The notes: generated from the letters alone by a model not told the origin. Numbered from the stretch's first letter, positions 26,305-35,540 are shown. The stretch is DNA of 64,000 bases from Sulfitobacter sp. CW3 (GCF_019392245.1 NZ_JAHXRL010000001.1:1-64000), one strand, 5' to 3'. Translations and numbers: made by a program.

Positions 26305-27318
26305 TTAGAGCGTGACCCAGCGGTCGCTGCTGTCAAAGGCGAAATCATATCCGCCAAGGGCCGCAGCGCCACCAGTGTGCAGGAACACAACCCGCTCGTC
26401 TTTGAACTGACCCTTGCGTGCCAGATCAATCAGGCCAGCCGCCCCCTTGGCGGAATAGCAGGGGTCCAAAAGGATGCCCTCAAACTCGGCGAACATCCGG
26501 ATCGCTTCGATGCCGCTTTCGGTCGGCAGGCCATAACCTTCGCCAACGTAATCGGTGTTGGCCATCACATCCTCGCGTTTGACAACGCCGGGGCAACCCA
26601 GTTTCTCGGCGGTCTTGCAGGCCAGATCATAGACCATCTGTTCCTGCTTGGGTTGCGGCGCGCGGGTGCCGATGCCCAGCACAGGGATCTGCGCATTCAT
26701 TGCGCACATGCCGGTGACCAGACCCGCCTGTGTGCCCGACGATCCCGTCGCATGAACGACGCGGTCAACCTTGAGGCCGGTATCGTTGAACTGGGTCAAC
26801 AGCTCGAAGGCGCAGTTCACATAGCCAAGCGCCCCAGTCGGGTTGGACCCGCCACCGGGGATGACATAGACCTTGTGCCCTTTTGCGCGCATTTTTTCCG
26901 CGGCACTTTCCATTTCGGCGGGCATGTCATGGCCACCGGGGAATTTCTGCGTTGTCGCACCGTGCAGGTGGTCCAGCAGGACGTTACCATTGGTGTTGTA
27001 ATTCGCGTCGTCATAGCCGGTGCGATCCTCCAACAGGATATGACATGCAAGCCCAAGCTTGGCGGCGGCGGCGGCGGTCTGGCGTCCGTGATTGGTCTGG
27101 GTGGCCCCTTGGGTCATCACCATGTCGGCACCTTGTTCCAGCGCCTCGGCCATCAGGAATTCTAGTTTGCGGGTCTTGTTGCCACCTGTCGACAAGCCGG
27201 TGCAGTCATCGCGCTTGATCCAAAGATCAACGCCCAGTTCCTTGGACAAGCGTTTCATCGGCTCCAGCGGTGTGGACAGATGGGCGAGGCGAACGCGGGG
27301 AAAGCGTGACAGGTGCAT
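26305..27318 (-). CDS. cuyA: CuyA-like L-cysteate sulfo-lyase (D-cysteine desulfhydrase family)
   Basis: This 337-residue fold-type II PLP enzyme has [18 protein letters not shown], the PLP-lysine region [11 protein letters not shown] (Lys48/Lys51), [12 protein letters not shown] and the phosphate-binding [11 protein letters not shown]. It resembles the L-cysteate sulfo-lyase CuyA described from Silicibacter (Ruegeria) pomeroyi more than biosynthetic ACC deaminases. CuyA cleaves L-cysteate to pyruvate, ammonium and sulfite in the cytosol. The start is ATG 27318 with AAGGA eight bases upstream; the gene overlaps the end of the GlxA-type regulator by 92 bases. The neighbouring UPF0324 exporter and TauABC-like importer support the sulfonate role. 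D-cysteine desulfhydrase activity remains the alternative. Confidence 0.8.
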   Translation of the reverse strand: MHLSRFPRVRLAHLSTPLEPMKRLSKELGVDLWIKRDDCTGLSTGGNKTRKLEFLMAEALEQGADMVMTQGATQTNHGRQTAAAAAKLGLACHILLEDRTGYDDANYNTNGNVLLDHLHGATTQKFPGGHDMPAEMESAAEKMRAKGHKVYVIPGGGSNPTGALGYVNCAFELLTQFNDTGLKVDRVVHATGSSGTQAGLVTGMCAMNAQIPVLGIGTRAPQPKQEQMVYDLACKTAEKLGCPGVVKREDVMANTDYVGEGYGLPTESGIEAIRMFAEFEGILLDPCYSAKGAAGLIDLARKGQFKDERVVFLHTGGAAALGGYDFAFDSSDRWVTL

Positions 27319-28312
27319 TTTGATATCCTTGTGATTTCGAGGTTGAGCCGCGCGGCGCGGCCTTGGCCGACAGTTGAGCACGGCGCTGTGACGGGGATAC
27401 GCCAAAGACGCTGGCGTAAAGTTTGGAGAAGTTCGACGGGGTGCCAAACCCGCAGGCCACCGAGATTTCAGAGACCGGCAGTGCGGTTTGCTCGATCAGG
27501 GTTCTGGCGCGGCGTAGGCGCAGCAGGCGGTAGAATGCCGCCGGGCTTTGACCCAGGAACAGCTTGAACTTGCGTTCGAACTGGCGGATCGACACGCCCG
27601 CGATTACGGCCAGTTCGGCCATGGGCAGCGGATCATCCAGATGTTCTTCCATCGCGGCGATTGCCGTCTCAAGTTTGACCAGCCGCAGGGCGTTGACATC
27701 GTTTTCACTGCGCGGCTGTTGGGCCCCACCATCGCGGATACGGTCCATCAAAAGGACATTACCGACCGACTGCGCCAGCCACGTGGAACGCGGCGCGATA
27801 ACCTCGCTCAGGATCACGTCGGCGGTAGATGCCATACCCGCAGCCGTCGTGATGCGGCCCGTCCGAGTATAAAGCGGCAGACTGCCGCCCGTTTCGTAAT
27901 TCGCCATCGACCAGACCTGATGATCCTGCCAATGGGTGGTGATCTGTTCGATATCGGGATTCAGCCTTTGCCACTCGGATGCGGCATCCGACATCAACAG
28001 AATTTCCTGACCCATACGCTCGGACCAGCGCAGCCGGGGCAACAGCTTATGAAAGCGCGCGCGAATGCCGGCACCGCCCAACACGACCAGGTGATCTGAC
28101 GGTGTTGTATCGTGCAGCGGCAGGGGGGCCGCGCGCACCATCATCCCGCCCATTGCCTCGATCAGGTCGGTTTCCGCTGTGGTGCAGATCCGCAGGTCAA
28201 AGCCGATACCCTGACCCAATCGCGTGGCGATGCGCAGGACATCCTGAACCAGCGCCAGTTCGGTCGCAACGAACCCCTTTTCGACCAGAACAGTGACCTG
28301 AACCCGCGTCAT
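27227..28312 (-). CDS. GlxA family AraC-type transcriptional regulator
   Basis: This 361-residue protein has an N-terminal DJ-1/PfpI-like domain (about residues 5-190) without an obvious catalytic Cys nucleophile. A C-terminal AraC/XylS double helix-turn-helix follows ([18 protein letters not shown], then [25 protein letters not shown]). Such GlxA-type regulators sense small metabolites and activate nearby operons. It starts 6 bases after the flavoprotein gene stop. After the DNA-binding domain there are about 40 extra residues read out of frame through the start of cuyA, an unusually long overlap. It is a second regulator within the cluster besides the LysR protein. Confidence 0.88.
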   Translation of the reverse strand: MTRVQVTVLVEKGFVATELALVQDVLRIATRLGQGIGFDLRICTTAETDLIEAMGGMMVRAAPLPLHDTTPSDHLVVLGGAGIRARFHKLLPRLRWSERMGQEILLMSDAASEWQRLNPDIEQITTHWQDHQVWSMANYETGGSLPLYTRTGRITTAAGMASTADVILSEVIAPRSTWLAQSVGNVLLMDRIRDGGAQQPRSENDVNALRLVKLETAIAAMEEHLDDPLPMAELAVIAGVSIRQFERKFKLFLGQSPAAFYRLLRLRRARTLIEQTALPVSEISVACGFGTPSNFSKLYASVFGVSPSQRRAQLSAKAAPRGSTSKSQGYQNAPVTLSPRSPRPSVHTAGADETLVQGTGR

Positions 28313-28318
28313 GCTACA

Positions 28319-30754
28319 TCACCCTCGCATCAGCGTGTAATCGGGGTCATAGGGCGACGGCGCGATGACGGTGGCATTCACAAGATCACCGTAAAGGTCG
28401 ATCTGCATGGTGCTGCCTTCGGCGCTTAGATCCGGTTCGACAAAGGCATAGGCCAAGTTCATCTGCACCCGGTGGCCCCAATCGCCCGAGGTCACGGTAC
28501 CCACGACCTTGCCGTCGCGCATCAGTGACGCGCCGCCATGCGCCGGGGCGTGGTCTGCCTCGACCTTGAGGGTTACCAGCTTTTTACGCGGCCCCTCGGC
28601 CTTGCGGCGCTGCAATGCGTCCTTGCCGGTGAAATCGCCCTTCTCAAGTTTGACAAAGCGGTCAAGCACGGTCTCGAACGGATCGAACTCGGTCAAAAGA
28701 TCGGCTTTCCAGTGCAGGAAGCCTTTCTCAAGCCGCATTGAATCGACCGCACGCGCACCGAACAGCTTGAGCCCGTATGCTTCGCCCGCTTTACGCAATG
28801 CCAGATAGGCGGCATAAAGCGACGCGTTCGGGACGTGGATTTCATAGGCTAACTCGCCCGAGAAACTGACGCCAAGCACGGTGGCCGGGGCAAACCCGAT
28901 AAAGCATTCGCGCGCACTAAGCCAAGGGAAGGCTTCCTTGGACCAATCGCCCCGTGAACAGGCTGACAGGACGTCACGCGCCTTGGGCCCTGCCAAGACA
29001 AGGATCGTCTGGTCATTGGTCAAACTGCGGATAGTGACGTCTTCGTCATCAGTTAGATGCGCCTGTAGCCAATCCATGTCATGGAATTCGCTTGCCGCGG
29101 CGGAGCCGTACCAGACGCGGTCAGGGCCACGGTCACTGGCGGGCAGGTTGGCGATTGTTGCTTCGCCCTTGATCATGCCGTGATCGTTCAGCAAATACCC
29201 AAGGCCGACGCGGCCCGGGCGTTTGGTTACTGTGCCGCAGAACATACGATCCAGGAAGGCGTGGCGATCCGCGCCGGTGATTTCGAACCGGTTGAAACCG
29301 TTGACCTCGCACAGGCCGACATTCTCTTGCACGTTTTTGATTTCGGCACCGATCACGTCAAATGCCTCGTCGAAATTGAAGCTGAGCGTGGGGTGGAAAT
29401 CGGGGCTTGGCTTGATGTAATCGACGCGTTCCCAGCCGTTCACGACGGTGAATTCTGCACCTTCGGCGGCAAAGATCGGCGTAAGCGGCGTGGTTTTTGC
29501 GGGCCTTCCTGCGGGGCGATGCTCGTGCGGGAAGTGGAAGCGGAATTCGTTTTGGTAATCCTCGATCGCCTTCAGCGCCGTCAGTTCAACATTTGCGTGT
29601 CCGGTAAAGCGGCGAGGGTCGATAACCCACGTGTCATAGCACGCCTCGCCATGTACGATCTGCTGCGCCAATAGCCAGCCATGCCCGCCGCCTTCGCCAA
29701 GGCCCGCGCGCAGACCGATGATGCAGAATGCGTTGCGTTTGCCGGGGATCGGGCCGACCAGCGGCGCGCCGTCGATGGTATAGGTGATCGGGCCGTTGAC
29801 GACACGCTTGATGCCCGCCTCGGCCAGCACCGGCATCCGCGCGAACGCGCCTTCCAGCACGTCCATCACACGGTCCAGATCGTCGGGGCACAGATCATTC
29901 GAGAAGCCCGGGCTGATCCCGTCCATTCCCCAAGTGCGGCAATCCTGTTCGTAAAAGCCAACCAACAGGCCGTTCTTTTCCTGCCGTGAATAATAGTCCG
30001 AGATCGGGCAGCGCAGCAGCGGCATCCGGTGGCCCGCCTCTACGATGGCCGGGATGTCTTCGGTGACGAAATACTGATGCTCCATTGAGGCAACAGGATG
30101 GTGTACGCCCATCATTGCGCCCACTTCATTCACACGGTAGCCGCAGGCGTTCACGACGATATCGGCGTCGATTGTGCCTTTGTCGGTCTCGACGGTCCAC
30201 GTGTCATCGGCCTTCTGGGTCAGGGCGGTAACGTTGGTCTGCCGGTAAACTTCGGCTCCGGCCTTGCGGGCGTGAAAGGCCAAGGCCTGACACAGCTGTG
30301 CAGGGTCGATATCGCCGTCCTCGCCATCCCAAAGACCGCCCAACAGGTTATCGGTGGAAATGAGAGGGTGACGGCGTGCGCATTCCTCGGCGTCGATGAC
30401 CTCGTAGGTGACGCCCATACCCCGCGCCATGGAGGCGAAATGCCGATAGCCTTGCATCTGCGCCTCGGTATTGGCCAGCCGGATGCCGCCATCGCCGTGG
30501 TGATAGCCCACCGGATACTCGGGATCGTCGCGCAGCTTTTTGTATAATGCGATAGAATGGCTCTTGAGGCCCACCATGGTCTGGTTCGCGCCAAAGTTGG
30601 TTACCTGTGCGGCGGAATGCCATGTCGTGCCAGAGGTCAACTCGTCGCGCTCGATCAGGACGACGTCGCTCCAGCCTTCTTGGGTGAGATGATAGAGTGT
30701 CGAACATCCGGCGATACCGCCGCCGATGACAACTACTTTAGTTCGCGATTTCAT
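28319..30754 (-). CDS. Dimethylglycine/sarcosine dehydrogenase-like flavoprotein (DAO + GcvT)
   Basis: This 811-residue protein has an N-terminal FAD-binding DAO domain (VVVIGGGIAGCSTLYHL, residues 8-24), a linker FAO_M-type region, and a C-terminal GcvT/aminomethyl-transferase half (about residues 430-800; GYLLNDHGMIKGEATIA and GARAVDSMRLEKGF). TTWHSAA places His46 where dimethylglycine dehydrogenases attach FAD covalently. The family oxidatively removes N-methyl groups, passing the one-carbon unit to tetrahydrofolate. As the first gene of the sulfonate operon it may demethylate an N-methylated aminosulfonate before desulfonation, but sarcosine-type substrates are equally possible. Upstream lies an AT-rich putative operator. 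Confidence 0.87.
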   Translation of the reverse strand: MKSRTKVVVIGGGIAGCSTLYHLTQEGWSDVVLIERDELTSGTTWHSAAQVTNFGANQTMVGLKSHSIALYKKLRDDPEYPVGYHHGDGGIRLANTEAQMQGYRHFASMARGMGVTYEVIDAEECARRHPLISTDNLLGGLWDGEDGDIDPAQLCQALAFHARKAGAEVYRQTNVTALTQKADDTWTVETDKGTIDADIVVNACGYRVNEVGAMMGVHHPVASMEHQYFVTEDIPAIVEAGHRMPLLRCPISDYYSRQEKNGLLVGFYEQDCRTWGMDGISPGFSNDLCPDDLDRVMDVLEGAFARMPVLAEAGIKRVVNGPITYTIDGAPLVGPIPGKRNAFCIIGLRAGLGEGGGHGWLLAQQIVHGEACYDTWVIDPRRFTGHANVELTALKAIEDYQNEFRFHFPHEHRPAGRPAKTTPLTPIFAAEGAEFTVVNGWERVDYIKPSPDFHPTLSFNFDEAFDVIGAEIKNVQENVGLCEVNGFNRFEITGADRHAFLDRMFCGTVTKRPGRVGLGYLLNDHGMIKGEATIANLPASDRGPDRVWYGSAAASEFHDMDWLQAHLTDDEDVTIRSLTNDQTILVLAGPKARDVLSACSRGDWSKEAFPWLSARECFIGFAPATVLGVSFSGELAYEIHVPNASLYAAYLALRKAGEAYGLKLFGARAVDSMRLEKGFLHWKADLLTEFDPFETVLDRFVKLEKGDFTGKDALQRRKAEGPRKKLVTLKVEADHAPAHGGASLMRDGKVVGTVTSGDWGHRVQMNLAYAFVEPDLSAEGSTMQIDLYGDLVNATVIAPSPYDPDYTLMRG

Positions 30755-30828
30755 GAGACGCCTCCGAAGCTGTTGTGTGAAGTAAGGCGCGCATCGCCGC
30801 CTTCTCGCAACATTCAGTTTCGAGTTGT

Positions 30829-30846
30829 CAAAATATCGAAATATAC
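30829..30846. promoter_or_regulatory. Putative operator upstream of the sulfonate operon
   Basis: AAATATCGAAATATA (30831-30845) lies 76-92 bases before the flavoprotein gene start and is an imperfect dyad (ATAT-N4-ATAT). Nearly the same 15-16 bases recur in front of the LysR gene at 31955-31970. Two copies flanking one regulator gene suggest its binding sites. Confidence 0.45.
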
Positions 30847-30936
30847 TTGTGACGTAATGATATTAGGAAGACGCTCTGCGTGGTCGTGCAGGTCGTGCAG
30901 GTCGGAGCTAAAGATGCCCGTAACCCTGTCGCGTAC

Positions 30937-31911
30937 TCAGGTGACGAGCGTAAAGCTGTCCTCCAACCACGGATTGCTTTGATGAAGCGGCGCGATGGCG
31001 TGTTCGAGAATCAAGCTGCGCAGCTTGCCGTCGACCAGATCAACAAGCGAGCTTGTGCAATCCGGTGTGATGACGATCGCCAAGGTGCGCGAAAATGTCT
31101 TCCCGGGAAAACGATGCATCCGAAGTTTCGAATGAAACCGCTTCGCGCGCGAGAAATGCAACGGGGTGGTGATGGTCCATCCGGCACCTGCGGCGACCAT
31201 GGCCATAAGCGTTTGATGGCTGCTGCATTCGAACCTTTTGGCGGGCGTCACGCCGATGCGCCGCAGTTGCGATTCAATCTGTTGCGCGATCATCAAGTTG
31301 CTGGAAAAGCGCAGGAACGGCAGTTTCGTGCGCCCCTCGACGATCTCGGTCAGTGACCGGTCATCGACCTGCGGAAGAACAATAACAAAGGGGTCGCGCA
31401 GCAAGGGGCGGTCTTGCAGGTCGCGCATGCTTTCGCTTGGCACGGTCGTGACGCCCAGATCCAGCTGGCGGTCGCGCAACATCTTTATGACCGAATGGCT
31501 GGAATCGGTATGATACATGAAATCGCAAGCGGGCATTCTCGCCGACAGAAAAACGGCCAGCTCGGGGGTGATATCACTGTCAAAGTCCTCGATCGTGCCG
31601 ATCCTCAGGAAACTGGCGTCCGACAGGGTCCCGGCCGAGGCTTCGGCCTTGGCTTTGCGGATCGAATGGAGCGCTTGATCGATGTTGCGCAGAAACGCCG
31701 TGCCTTTCGGCGTTAGCACCATCGGTCTTCGCGAATGGTTGAAAAGCGCGACGCCTAGATGATCCTCTAGGCTGCGAAGATGATAGGAGACGGTGCTGAT
31801 TGTCAGGCCGGATTCCTGTGCTGCCGCCTGAAGCGTTCCCTTCTGCGCGCAGATCTGAAACAGTTCTAACCACTTGAGGTTGAGATCTTTAGATGTAGAG
31901 TTACGAGTCAT
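30937..31911 (-). CDS. LysR family transcriptional regulator
   Basis: This 324-residue protein has an N-terminal winged helix (LQAAAQESGLTISTVSYHLRS, split across residues 24-46), the family continuation LEDHLGVALFNHSRRPMVLTP, and a C-terminal substrate-binding domain. It sits between the sulfonate operon (same strand, 182 bases downstream) and the divergent tauABC-like genes, the usual position of a local activator. The AT-rich motif found on both sides of the gene is a candidate binding site. The effector is probably the imported sulfonate or a derivative. Confidence 0.88.
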   Translation of the reverse strand: MTRNSTSKDLNLKWLELFQICAQKGTLQAAAQESGLTISTVSYHLRSLEDHLGVALFNHSRRPMVLTPKGTAFLRNIDQALHSIRKAKAEASAGTLSDASFLRIGTIEDFDSDITPELAVFLSARMPACDFMYHTDSSHSVIKMLRDRQLDLGVTTVPSESMRDLQDRPLLRDPFVIVLPQVDDRSLTEIVEGRTKLPFLRFSSNLMIAQQIESQLRRIGVTPAKRFECSSHQTLMAMVAAGAGWTITTPLHFSRAKRFHSKLRMHRFPGKTFSRTLAIVITPDCTSSLVDLVDGKLRSLILEHAIAPLHQSNPWLEDSFTLVT

Positions 31912-32303
31912 TACTAGATCTCCTGTACCAGTTTGAGGAAGGTGCCTTATTTCTAAATATACGAAATATAAATCTCAATTTCTTCCACAAAACAAATTGT
32001 CGTCGGATATTTTTGTAAACCGTGGAAGCCTCGGATATCGAAAGCGGCTGCCACTGCGCAGTGCGATTTTGCCGGGTACACGCGCAAAACACTGGATGGC
32101 TGACTTTTGAATCCATGCGCCCATCGGGCTATCGGAGGTTCGACTGCGACAGAAATCTACCGTCGTCACGCGGCACGCTTTACGGCAACAAACCTCGGCA
32201 AAGATCGAGGAGGCACCGGCTGGCTTTTAAGGCAGCTTTGCCAAACCCGATAATTTCGGGTTCGACAGCAAGAAAACAAAATCCAACAAGGAGTAACACA
32301 ACA
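31912..32303. other. Divergent promoter region, lysR and tau-like operon
   Basis: These 392 bases separate the LysR gene from the binding-protein gene. The part next to lysR is AT-rich and contains the motif at 31953-31972. The rest has an open plus-strand frame continuous with the binding protein, but it lacks a start with ribosome site and reads as non-coding; I see no separate gene. Confidence 0.55.
31953..31972. promoter_or_regulatory. Putative operator upstream of lysR and tau-like genes
   Basis: AAATATACGAAATATA (31955-31970) differs from the copy at 30831-30845 by one inserted A. It lies about 45-60 bases before the LysR start and about 335 bases before the binding-protein start. It forms an imperfect dyad (ATAT-N5-ATAT). 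Confidence 0.45.
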
Positions 32304-33305
32304 GTGAAAAACGGAATCAAACGGATGTCGATCTTGGCGGGCGTTATTGCCGCAATTTCGGCGCAGGGTGCGGCCGCAGAAGGACAGCTTACTGTCGGCT
32401 ATTTTCAAGAATGGCCGATGCCATTTCAATACGCTAAAGTAGAAGGCATGTACGATGCCGCGCTGGGCATGGAGGTCCAATGGCGCGCCTTCGATACCGG
32501 CACCGCAATGAGCGCGGCAATGGCGTCGGGCGACGTGCAACTGTCGGTCAGCCAGGGCGTGCCGCCTTTCGTGGTCGCAACGAGCGCGGGCCAGGATTTG
32601 CAAATTCTCGACGTGGCGGTCAGCTATTCGGAAAACGACAACTGCGTTGTGCGCGAAGAGCTTGAGATCGACAAAAGCAACGCAAGCGAGCTGGCCGGTA
32701 AAAAGGTCGCCGTGCCTCTGGGTACCGCCGCGCATTACAACTTTATCGTGCAGATGAACCATTTCGGCGTGGACATCGGATCGATGCAGGTCGTCAACAT
32801 GGCCCCACCCGAAAGTGCCGCGGCGATCGCGCAGGGTTCCATTGACATGGCTTGCGGCTGGGGCGGAAGCTTGCGGCGTATGATGGAGCATGGCAACATC
32901 TTGTTGACCGGCGCGGAAAAGGAAGATCTGGGCATCCTCGTTTTCGATGTGACCTCGGGGCCTAGCGATTATATCGCTGAAAACCCTGATGTCGTGGCTG
33001 GATTTCTTGCCGTGACGGCTGAGGCGAACAAGATGTGGAACAGCGGTGAAAACACCGACAAGATGCTGCCCGTCATCGCCAAGGATGCGGGTATGGACGA
33101 AGAGGCCGCAGCTGCCACAATGGCGACCTTTGAATTCCCCAGCGTCGACGATCAGCTTAGCCAGAAATGGCTTGGCGGTGGTGCGCAGGCCTTCATGAAG
33201 GGTGTCGCGGATGTGTTCGTCGCTGCGGGCAGCTTTGACGAAGCCAAGGATGACTACTCCGAAAACGTCAACGCAGGCCCGCTGGCACAAGCCGGCGCAA
33301 TGTAA
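32304..33305 (+). CDS. TauA-like sulfonate ABC transporter substrate-binding protein
   Basis: This 333-residue secreted protein has a signal peptide (cleavage near AAA-EGQLTVGYF). The taurine-binding family pattern follows, including QWRAFDTGTAMSAAMASGDV, VPPFVVA, GKKVAVPLGTAAHYN and a MACGWGGSLRRM segment. It should bind an aliphatic sulfonate in the periplasm. The start is GTG at 32304, with AAGGAG ten bases upstream; the frame is open further upstream but without a ribosome site. It is first in a three-gene importer unit with an ATPase and a permease, divergent from the LysR-led sulfonate operon. Taurine, cysteate or cysteinolate are candidate ligands. Confidence 0.88.
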   Translation: MKNGIKRMSILAGVIAAISAQGAAAEGQLTVGYFQEWPMPFQYAKVEGMYDAALGMEVQWRAFDTGTAMSAAMASGDVQLSVSQGVPPFVVATSAGQDLQILDVAVSYSENDNCVVREELEIDKSNASELAGKKVAVPLGTAAHYNFIVQMNHFGVDIGSMQVVNMAPPESAAAIAQGSIDMACGWGGSLRRMMEHGNILLTGAEKEDLGILVFDVTSGPSDYIAENPDVVAGFLAVTAEANKMWNSGENTDKMLPVIAKDAGMDEEAAAATMATFEFPSVDDQLSQKWLGGGAQAFMKGVADVFVAAGSFDEAKDDYSENVNAGPLAQAGAM

Positions 33306-33385
33306 CGACAAGTACCACGCGGGCGCGCACGGATGCGGGCCCGCGTTTTCCAAACACTGATACATTAAAGGGTGCGTGGTGCCGT

Positions 33386-34195
33386 ATGTCGAAACTTTCG
33401 ATCAATAATCTTTCCATGCGGTTCGATCTTCCGAACGGGAGCTTTGTGCAGGCGCTCAAGGACGTCTCGTTGGAGATAGAAAGCGGTGAGTTGATGAGCG
33501 TCTTGGGGCCTTCGGGCTGTGGCAAGACCACGTTTCTCAATATCCTTGCCGGTTTTCTTTCCCCGACCGAGGGGACCGTGACGCTTAATGGTCATGCGGT
33601 GACCGGCCCGAGCGCCGAGCGCGGAATGGTCTTTCAACAAGGTGCTCTTTTCGAGTGGATGAGCGTGCGGGACAACGTCAGTTTTGGCCCCCGCATGGCA
33701 GGCCGCAAGAAAAAAGACTACATGGACAATGTAAATCACCTGCTTGATGTCGTGGGTCTTCAAGATTTCAAGGACAAGTCGGTGTACGAGCTTTCGGGCG
33801 GTATGCAGCAGCGTGTGGCCTTGGCCCGCTGCCTTGCGAACGATCCGGACGTGATCCTCATGGATGAACCGCTGGGCGCGCTTGATGCGCTGACCCGCGA
33901 AAAAATGCAGGGGCTGGTCCTGAAGTTGTGGAAAGAAACCGGCAAGACAATTATCCTGATTACCCACTCGGTCGAGGAAGCCTTGCTCTTGGGGCAGCGG
34001 CTTTTGGTGATGGCACCGCGACCGGGGCGCATCCACAAAGAATACCGTCTTCCTTTTGCAGCGGCAGGCGTGGGCAAGGACCTGCGCGTCGTAAAACGCG
34101 ACCCGGAATTTGGTGAAAAACGCGAAGAAATCCTGTCTATGATCTGGGACATGGAAGAAGAGATTATGGGCCGCACCGAGGAGGCAAAAGCATGA
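33386..34195 (+). CDS. TauB-like sulfonate ABC transporter ATP-binding protein
   Basis: This 269-residue ATPase has Walker A GPSGCGKTTFL, a Q-loop (VFQQGALFEWM), the signature LSGGMQQRVALARCL, Walker B VILMDEPLGALDALTR and the switch His in ITHSVEEALLLG. It belongs to the nitrate/sulfonate/taurine importer ATPase group. It energises uptake with the permease encoded by the next gene, overlapped by four bases (ATGA). The C-terminal 40 residues are acidic and end in EEAKA. Length is normal. Confidence 0.93.
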   Translation: MSKLSINNLSMRFDLPNGSFVQALKDVSLEIESGELMSVLGPSGCGKTTFLNILAGFLSPTEGTVTLNGHAVTGPSAERGMVFQQGALFEWMSVRDNVSFGPRMAGRKKKDYMDNVNHLLDVVGLQDFKDKSVYELSGGMQQRVALARCLANDPDVILMDEPLGALDALTREKMQGLVLKLWKETGKTIILITHSVEEALLLGQRLLVMAPRPGRIHKEYRLPFAAAGVGKDLRVVKRDPEFGEKREEILSMIWDMEEEIMGRTEEAKA

Positions 34196-35457
34196 TTGTT
34201 CTCGCCATCTATATCGCCATCTTCTGCGCGGCATTCATTGTCGTGCGTTTCGTAATAAGCAAGATCAGGGTACGCCGCGATTTCACCTCGCTCAAGACTG
34301 TGACCTTCGGAGACGAGAGCGCCGTGCGCCCCGACAGATGGGCCAGTTTCTTGTCGGTACTCACGCTGTTCTGCCTCTGGGGGGCATTTACCGGATCGGA
34401 TTGGGTGCCGTTTCATGCGCCGGGTCCGTTCGTCGGGGACACGCAGTTTACCTATACAATGGAAGCACCTGATGGCGCGCGCGACGATGCCACCGTCCAT
34501 GCCCGTGTCTTTCCCGCCGGAGAGAAGGGCGACCCGCAGGACGTGGCACCCGGAGACGGTTTCGCCAAAGACGATTCCATCGCCCTTGCAGCGTGGCGTT
34601 CTGATCTGTTGTTGATGGACAAGAACGACGAATTTACCCGCAAAGACGGTGCCAAGGTTGTCGCGATCGACGGCCAGCCCGTATCGCCGGGCAGCCGTAT
34701 CGAGGTTGCCAACGGTACCGTGGCGGTCACGTCAAAAGGCTCGCTTAATTTTGTGCCCGATCCGGGTATGCAGATGGAACCGATCTGGCTTCCTTCGCCC
34801 GAAGCCGTGGTGGCCCGGGTCAAGGAAATCTCGGTGCGGGGATATCAGAACTTTACCCTTTGGGAGCATCTTTATTGGTCGCTGTTCCGTGTCATCGTGG
34901 GCTTTCTTTGTGGCGCTATCGTCGGCATTCCACTTGGCTATGCCATGGGCCTCAGCGGTTGGTTCCGCGGCTGGTTCGACCCGATCGTGGAATTCATGCG
35001 TCCGGTGCCTCCGCTTGCGCTGATCCCGCTGGTCATCATCTGGGCCGGAATCGGGGAAAGCGGCAAGATTATCCTGCTGTTTCTGGCGGCACTGTGGATC
35101 ATGGCAATCTCGGCGCGTGCAGGCGTGTCGGGGGTGGCGATCTCCAAGGTGCATGCGGCCTATTCGCTGGGCGCGAGCCGCTGGCAAGTTCTGCGATACG
35201 TCATCGTGCCGAATTCGCTGCCTGAAATTTTCACCGGCGCGCGGGTAGCTATGGGTGTCTGTTGGGGAACTGTGGTCGCGGCCGAACTGGTTGCCGCCGA
35301 AAAGGGGGCAGGCATGATGATCATGGTCGCCAGCCGTTTCCAGCTGACCGATGTCGTTCTCATGGGGATTATCCTGATCGGCGTAATCGGCTTTAGCATC
35401 GACATTCTGATGCGCAAAGCAGAGGATTGGCTGGTGCCATGGAAGGGCCGCACGTAG
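34192..35457 (+). CDS. TauC-like sulfonate ABC transporter permease with long N-terminal extension
   Basis: The C-terminal half (about residues 220-410) is a normal TauC/SsuC-type permease with five to six segments and the EAA-like loop ISKVHAAYSLGASRWQVLRY. The N-terminal 220 residues are extra compared with the usual 250-280-residue permeases. They comprise two membrane segments (about 3-22 and 52-66) flanking a basic stretch, then an acidic soluble part rich in Asp and Gly that probably faces the periplasm. The gene is coupled to the ATPase gene by a 4-base overlap and followed by a strong terminator. The extension may contact the binding protein; its fold is not recognised. Confidence 0.9.
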   Translation: MIVLAIYIAIFCAAFIVVRFVISKIRVRRDFTSLKTVTFGDESAVRPDRWASFLSVLTLFCLWGAFTGSDWVPFHAPGPFVGDTQFTYTMEAPDGARDDATVHARVFPAGEKGDPQDVAPGDGFAKDDSIALAAWRSDLLLMDKNDEFTRKDGAKVVAIDGQPVSPGSRIEVANGTVAVTSKGSLNFVPDPGMQMEPIWLPSPEAVVARVKEISVRGYQNFTLWEHLYWSLFRVIVGFLCGAIVGIPLGYAMGLSGWFRGWFDPIVEFMRPVPPLALIPLVIIWAGIGESGKIILLFLAALWIMAISARAGVSGVAISKVHAAYSLGASRWQVLRYVIVPNSLPEIFTGARVAMGVCWGTVVAAELVAAEKGAGMMIMVASRFQLTDVVLMGIILIGVIGFSIDILMRKAEDWLVPWKGRT

Positions 35458-35540
35458 GCAGTATTCTTCCCGCGGACTGAAAAAAGCAGAGCCGTTGCGA
35501 TTGCTGCATCGATGAACGCCAGCGATCAAAACGGTGCGAA

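Noticed and set aside
32022..32303. 94-codon extension of the TauA-like protein
   Set aside because: It would place a long basic stretch before a clear signal peptide; the GTG at 32304 has AAGGAG upstream.
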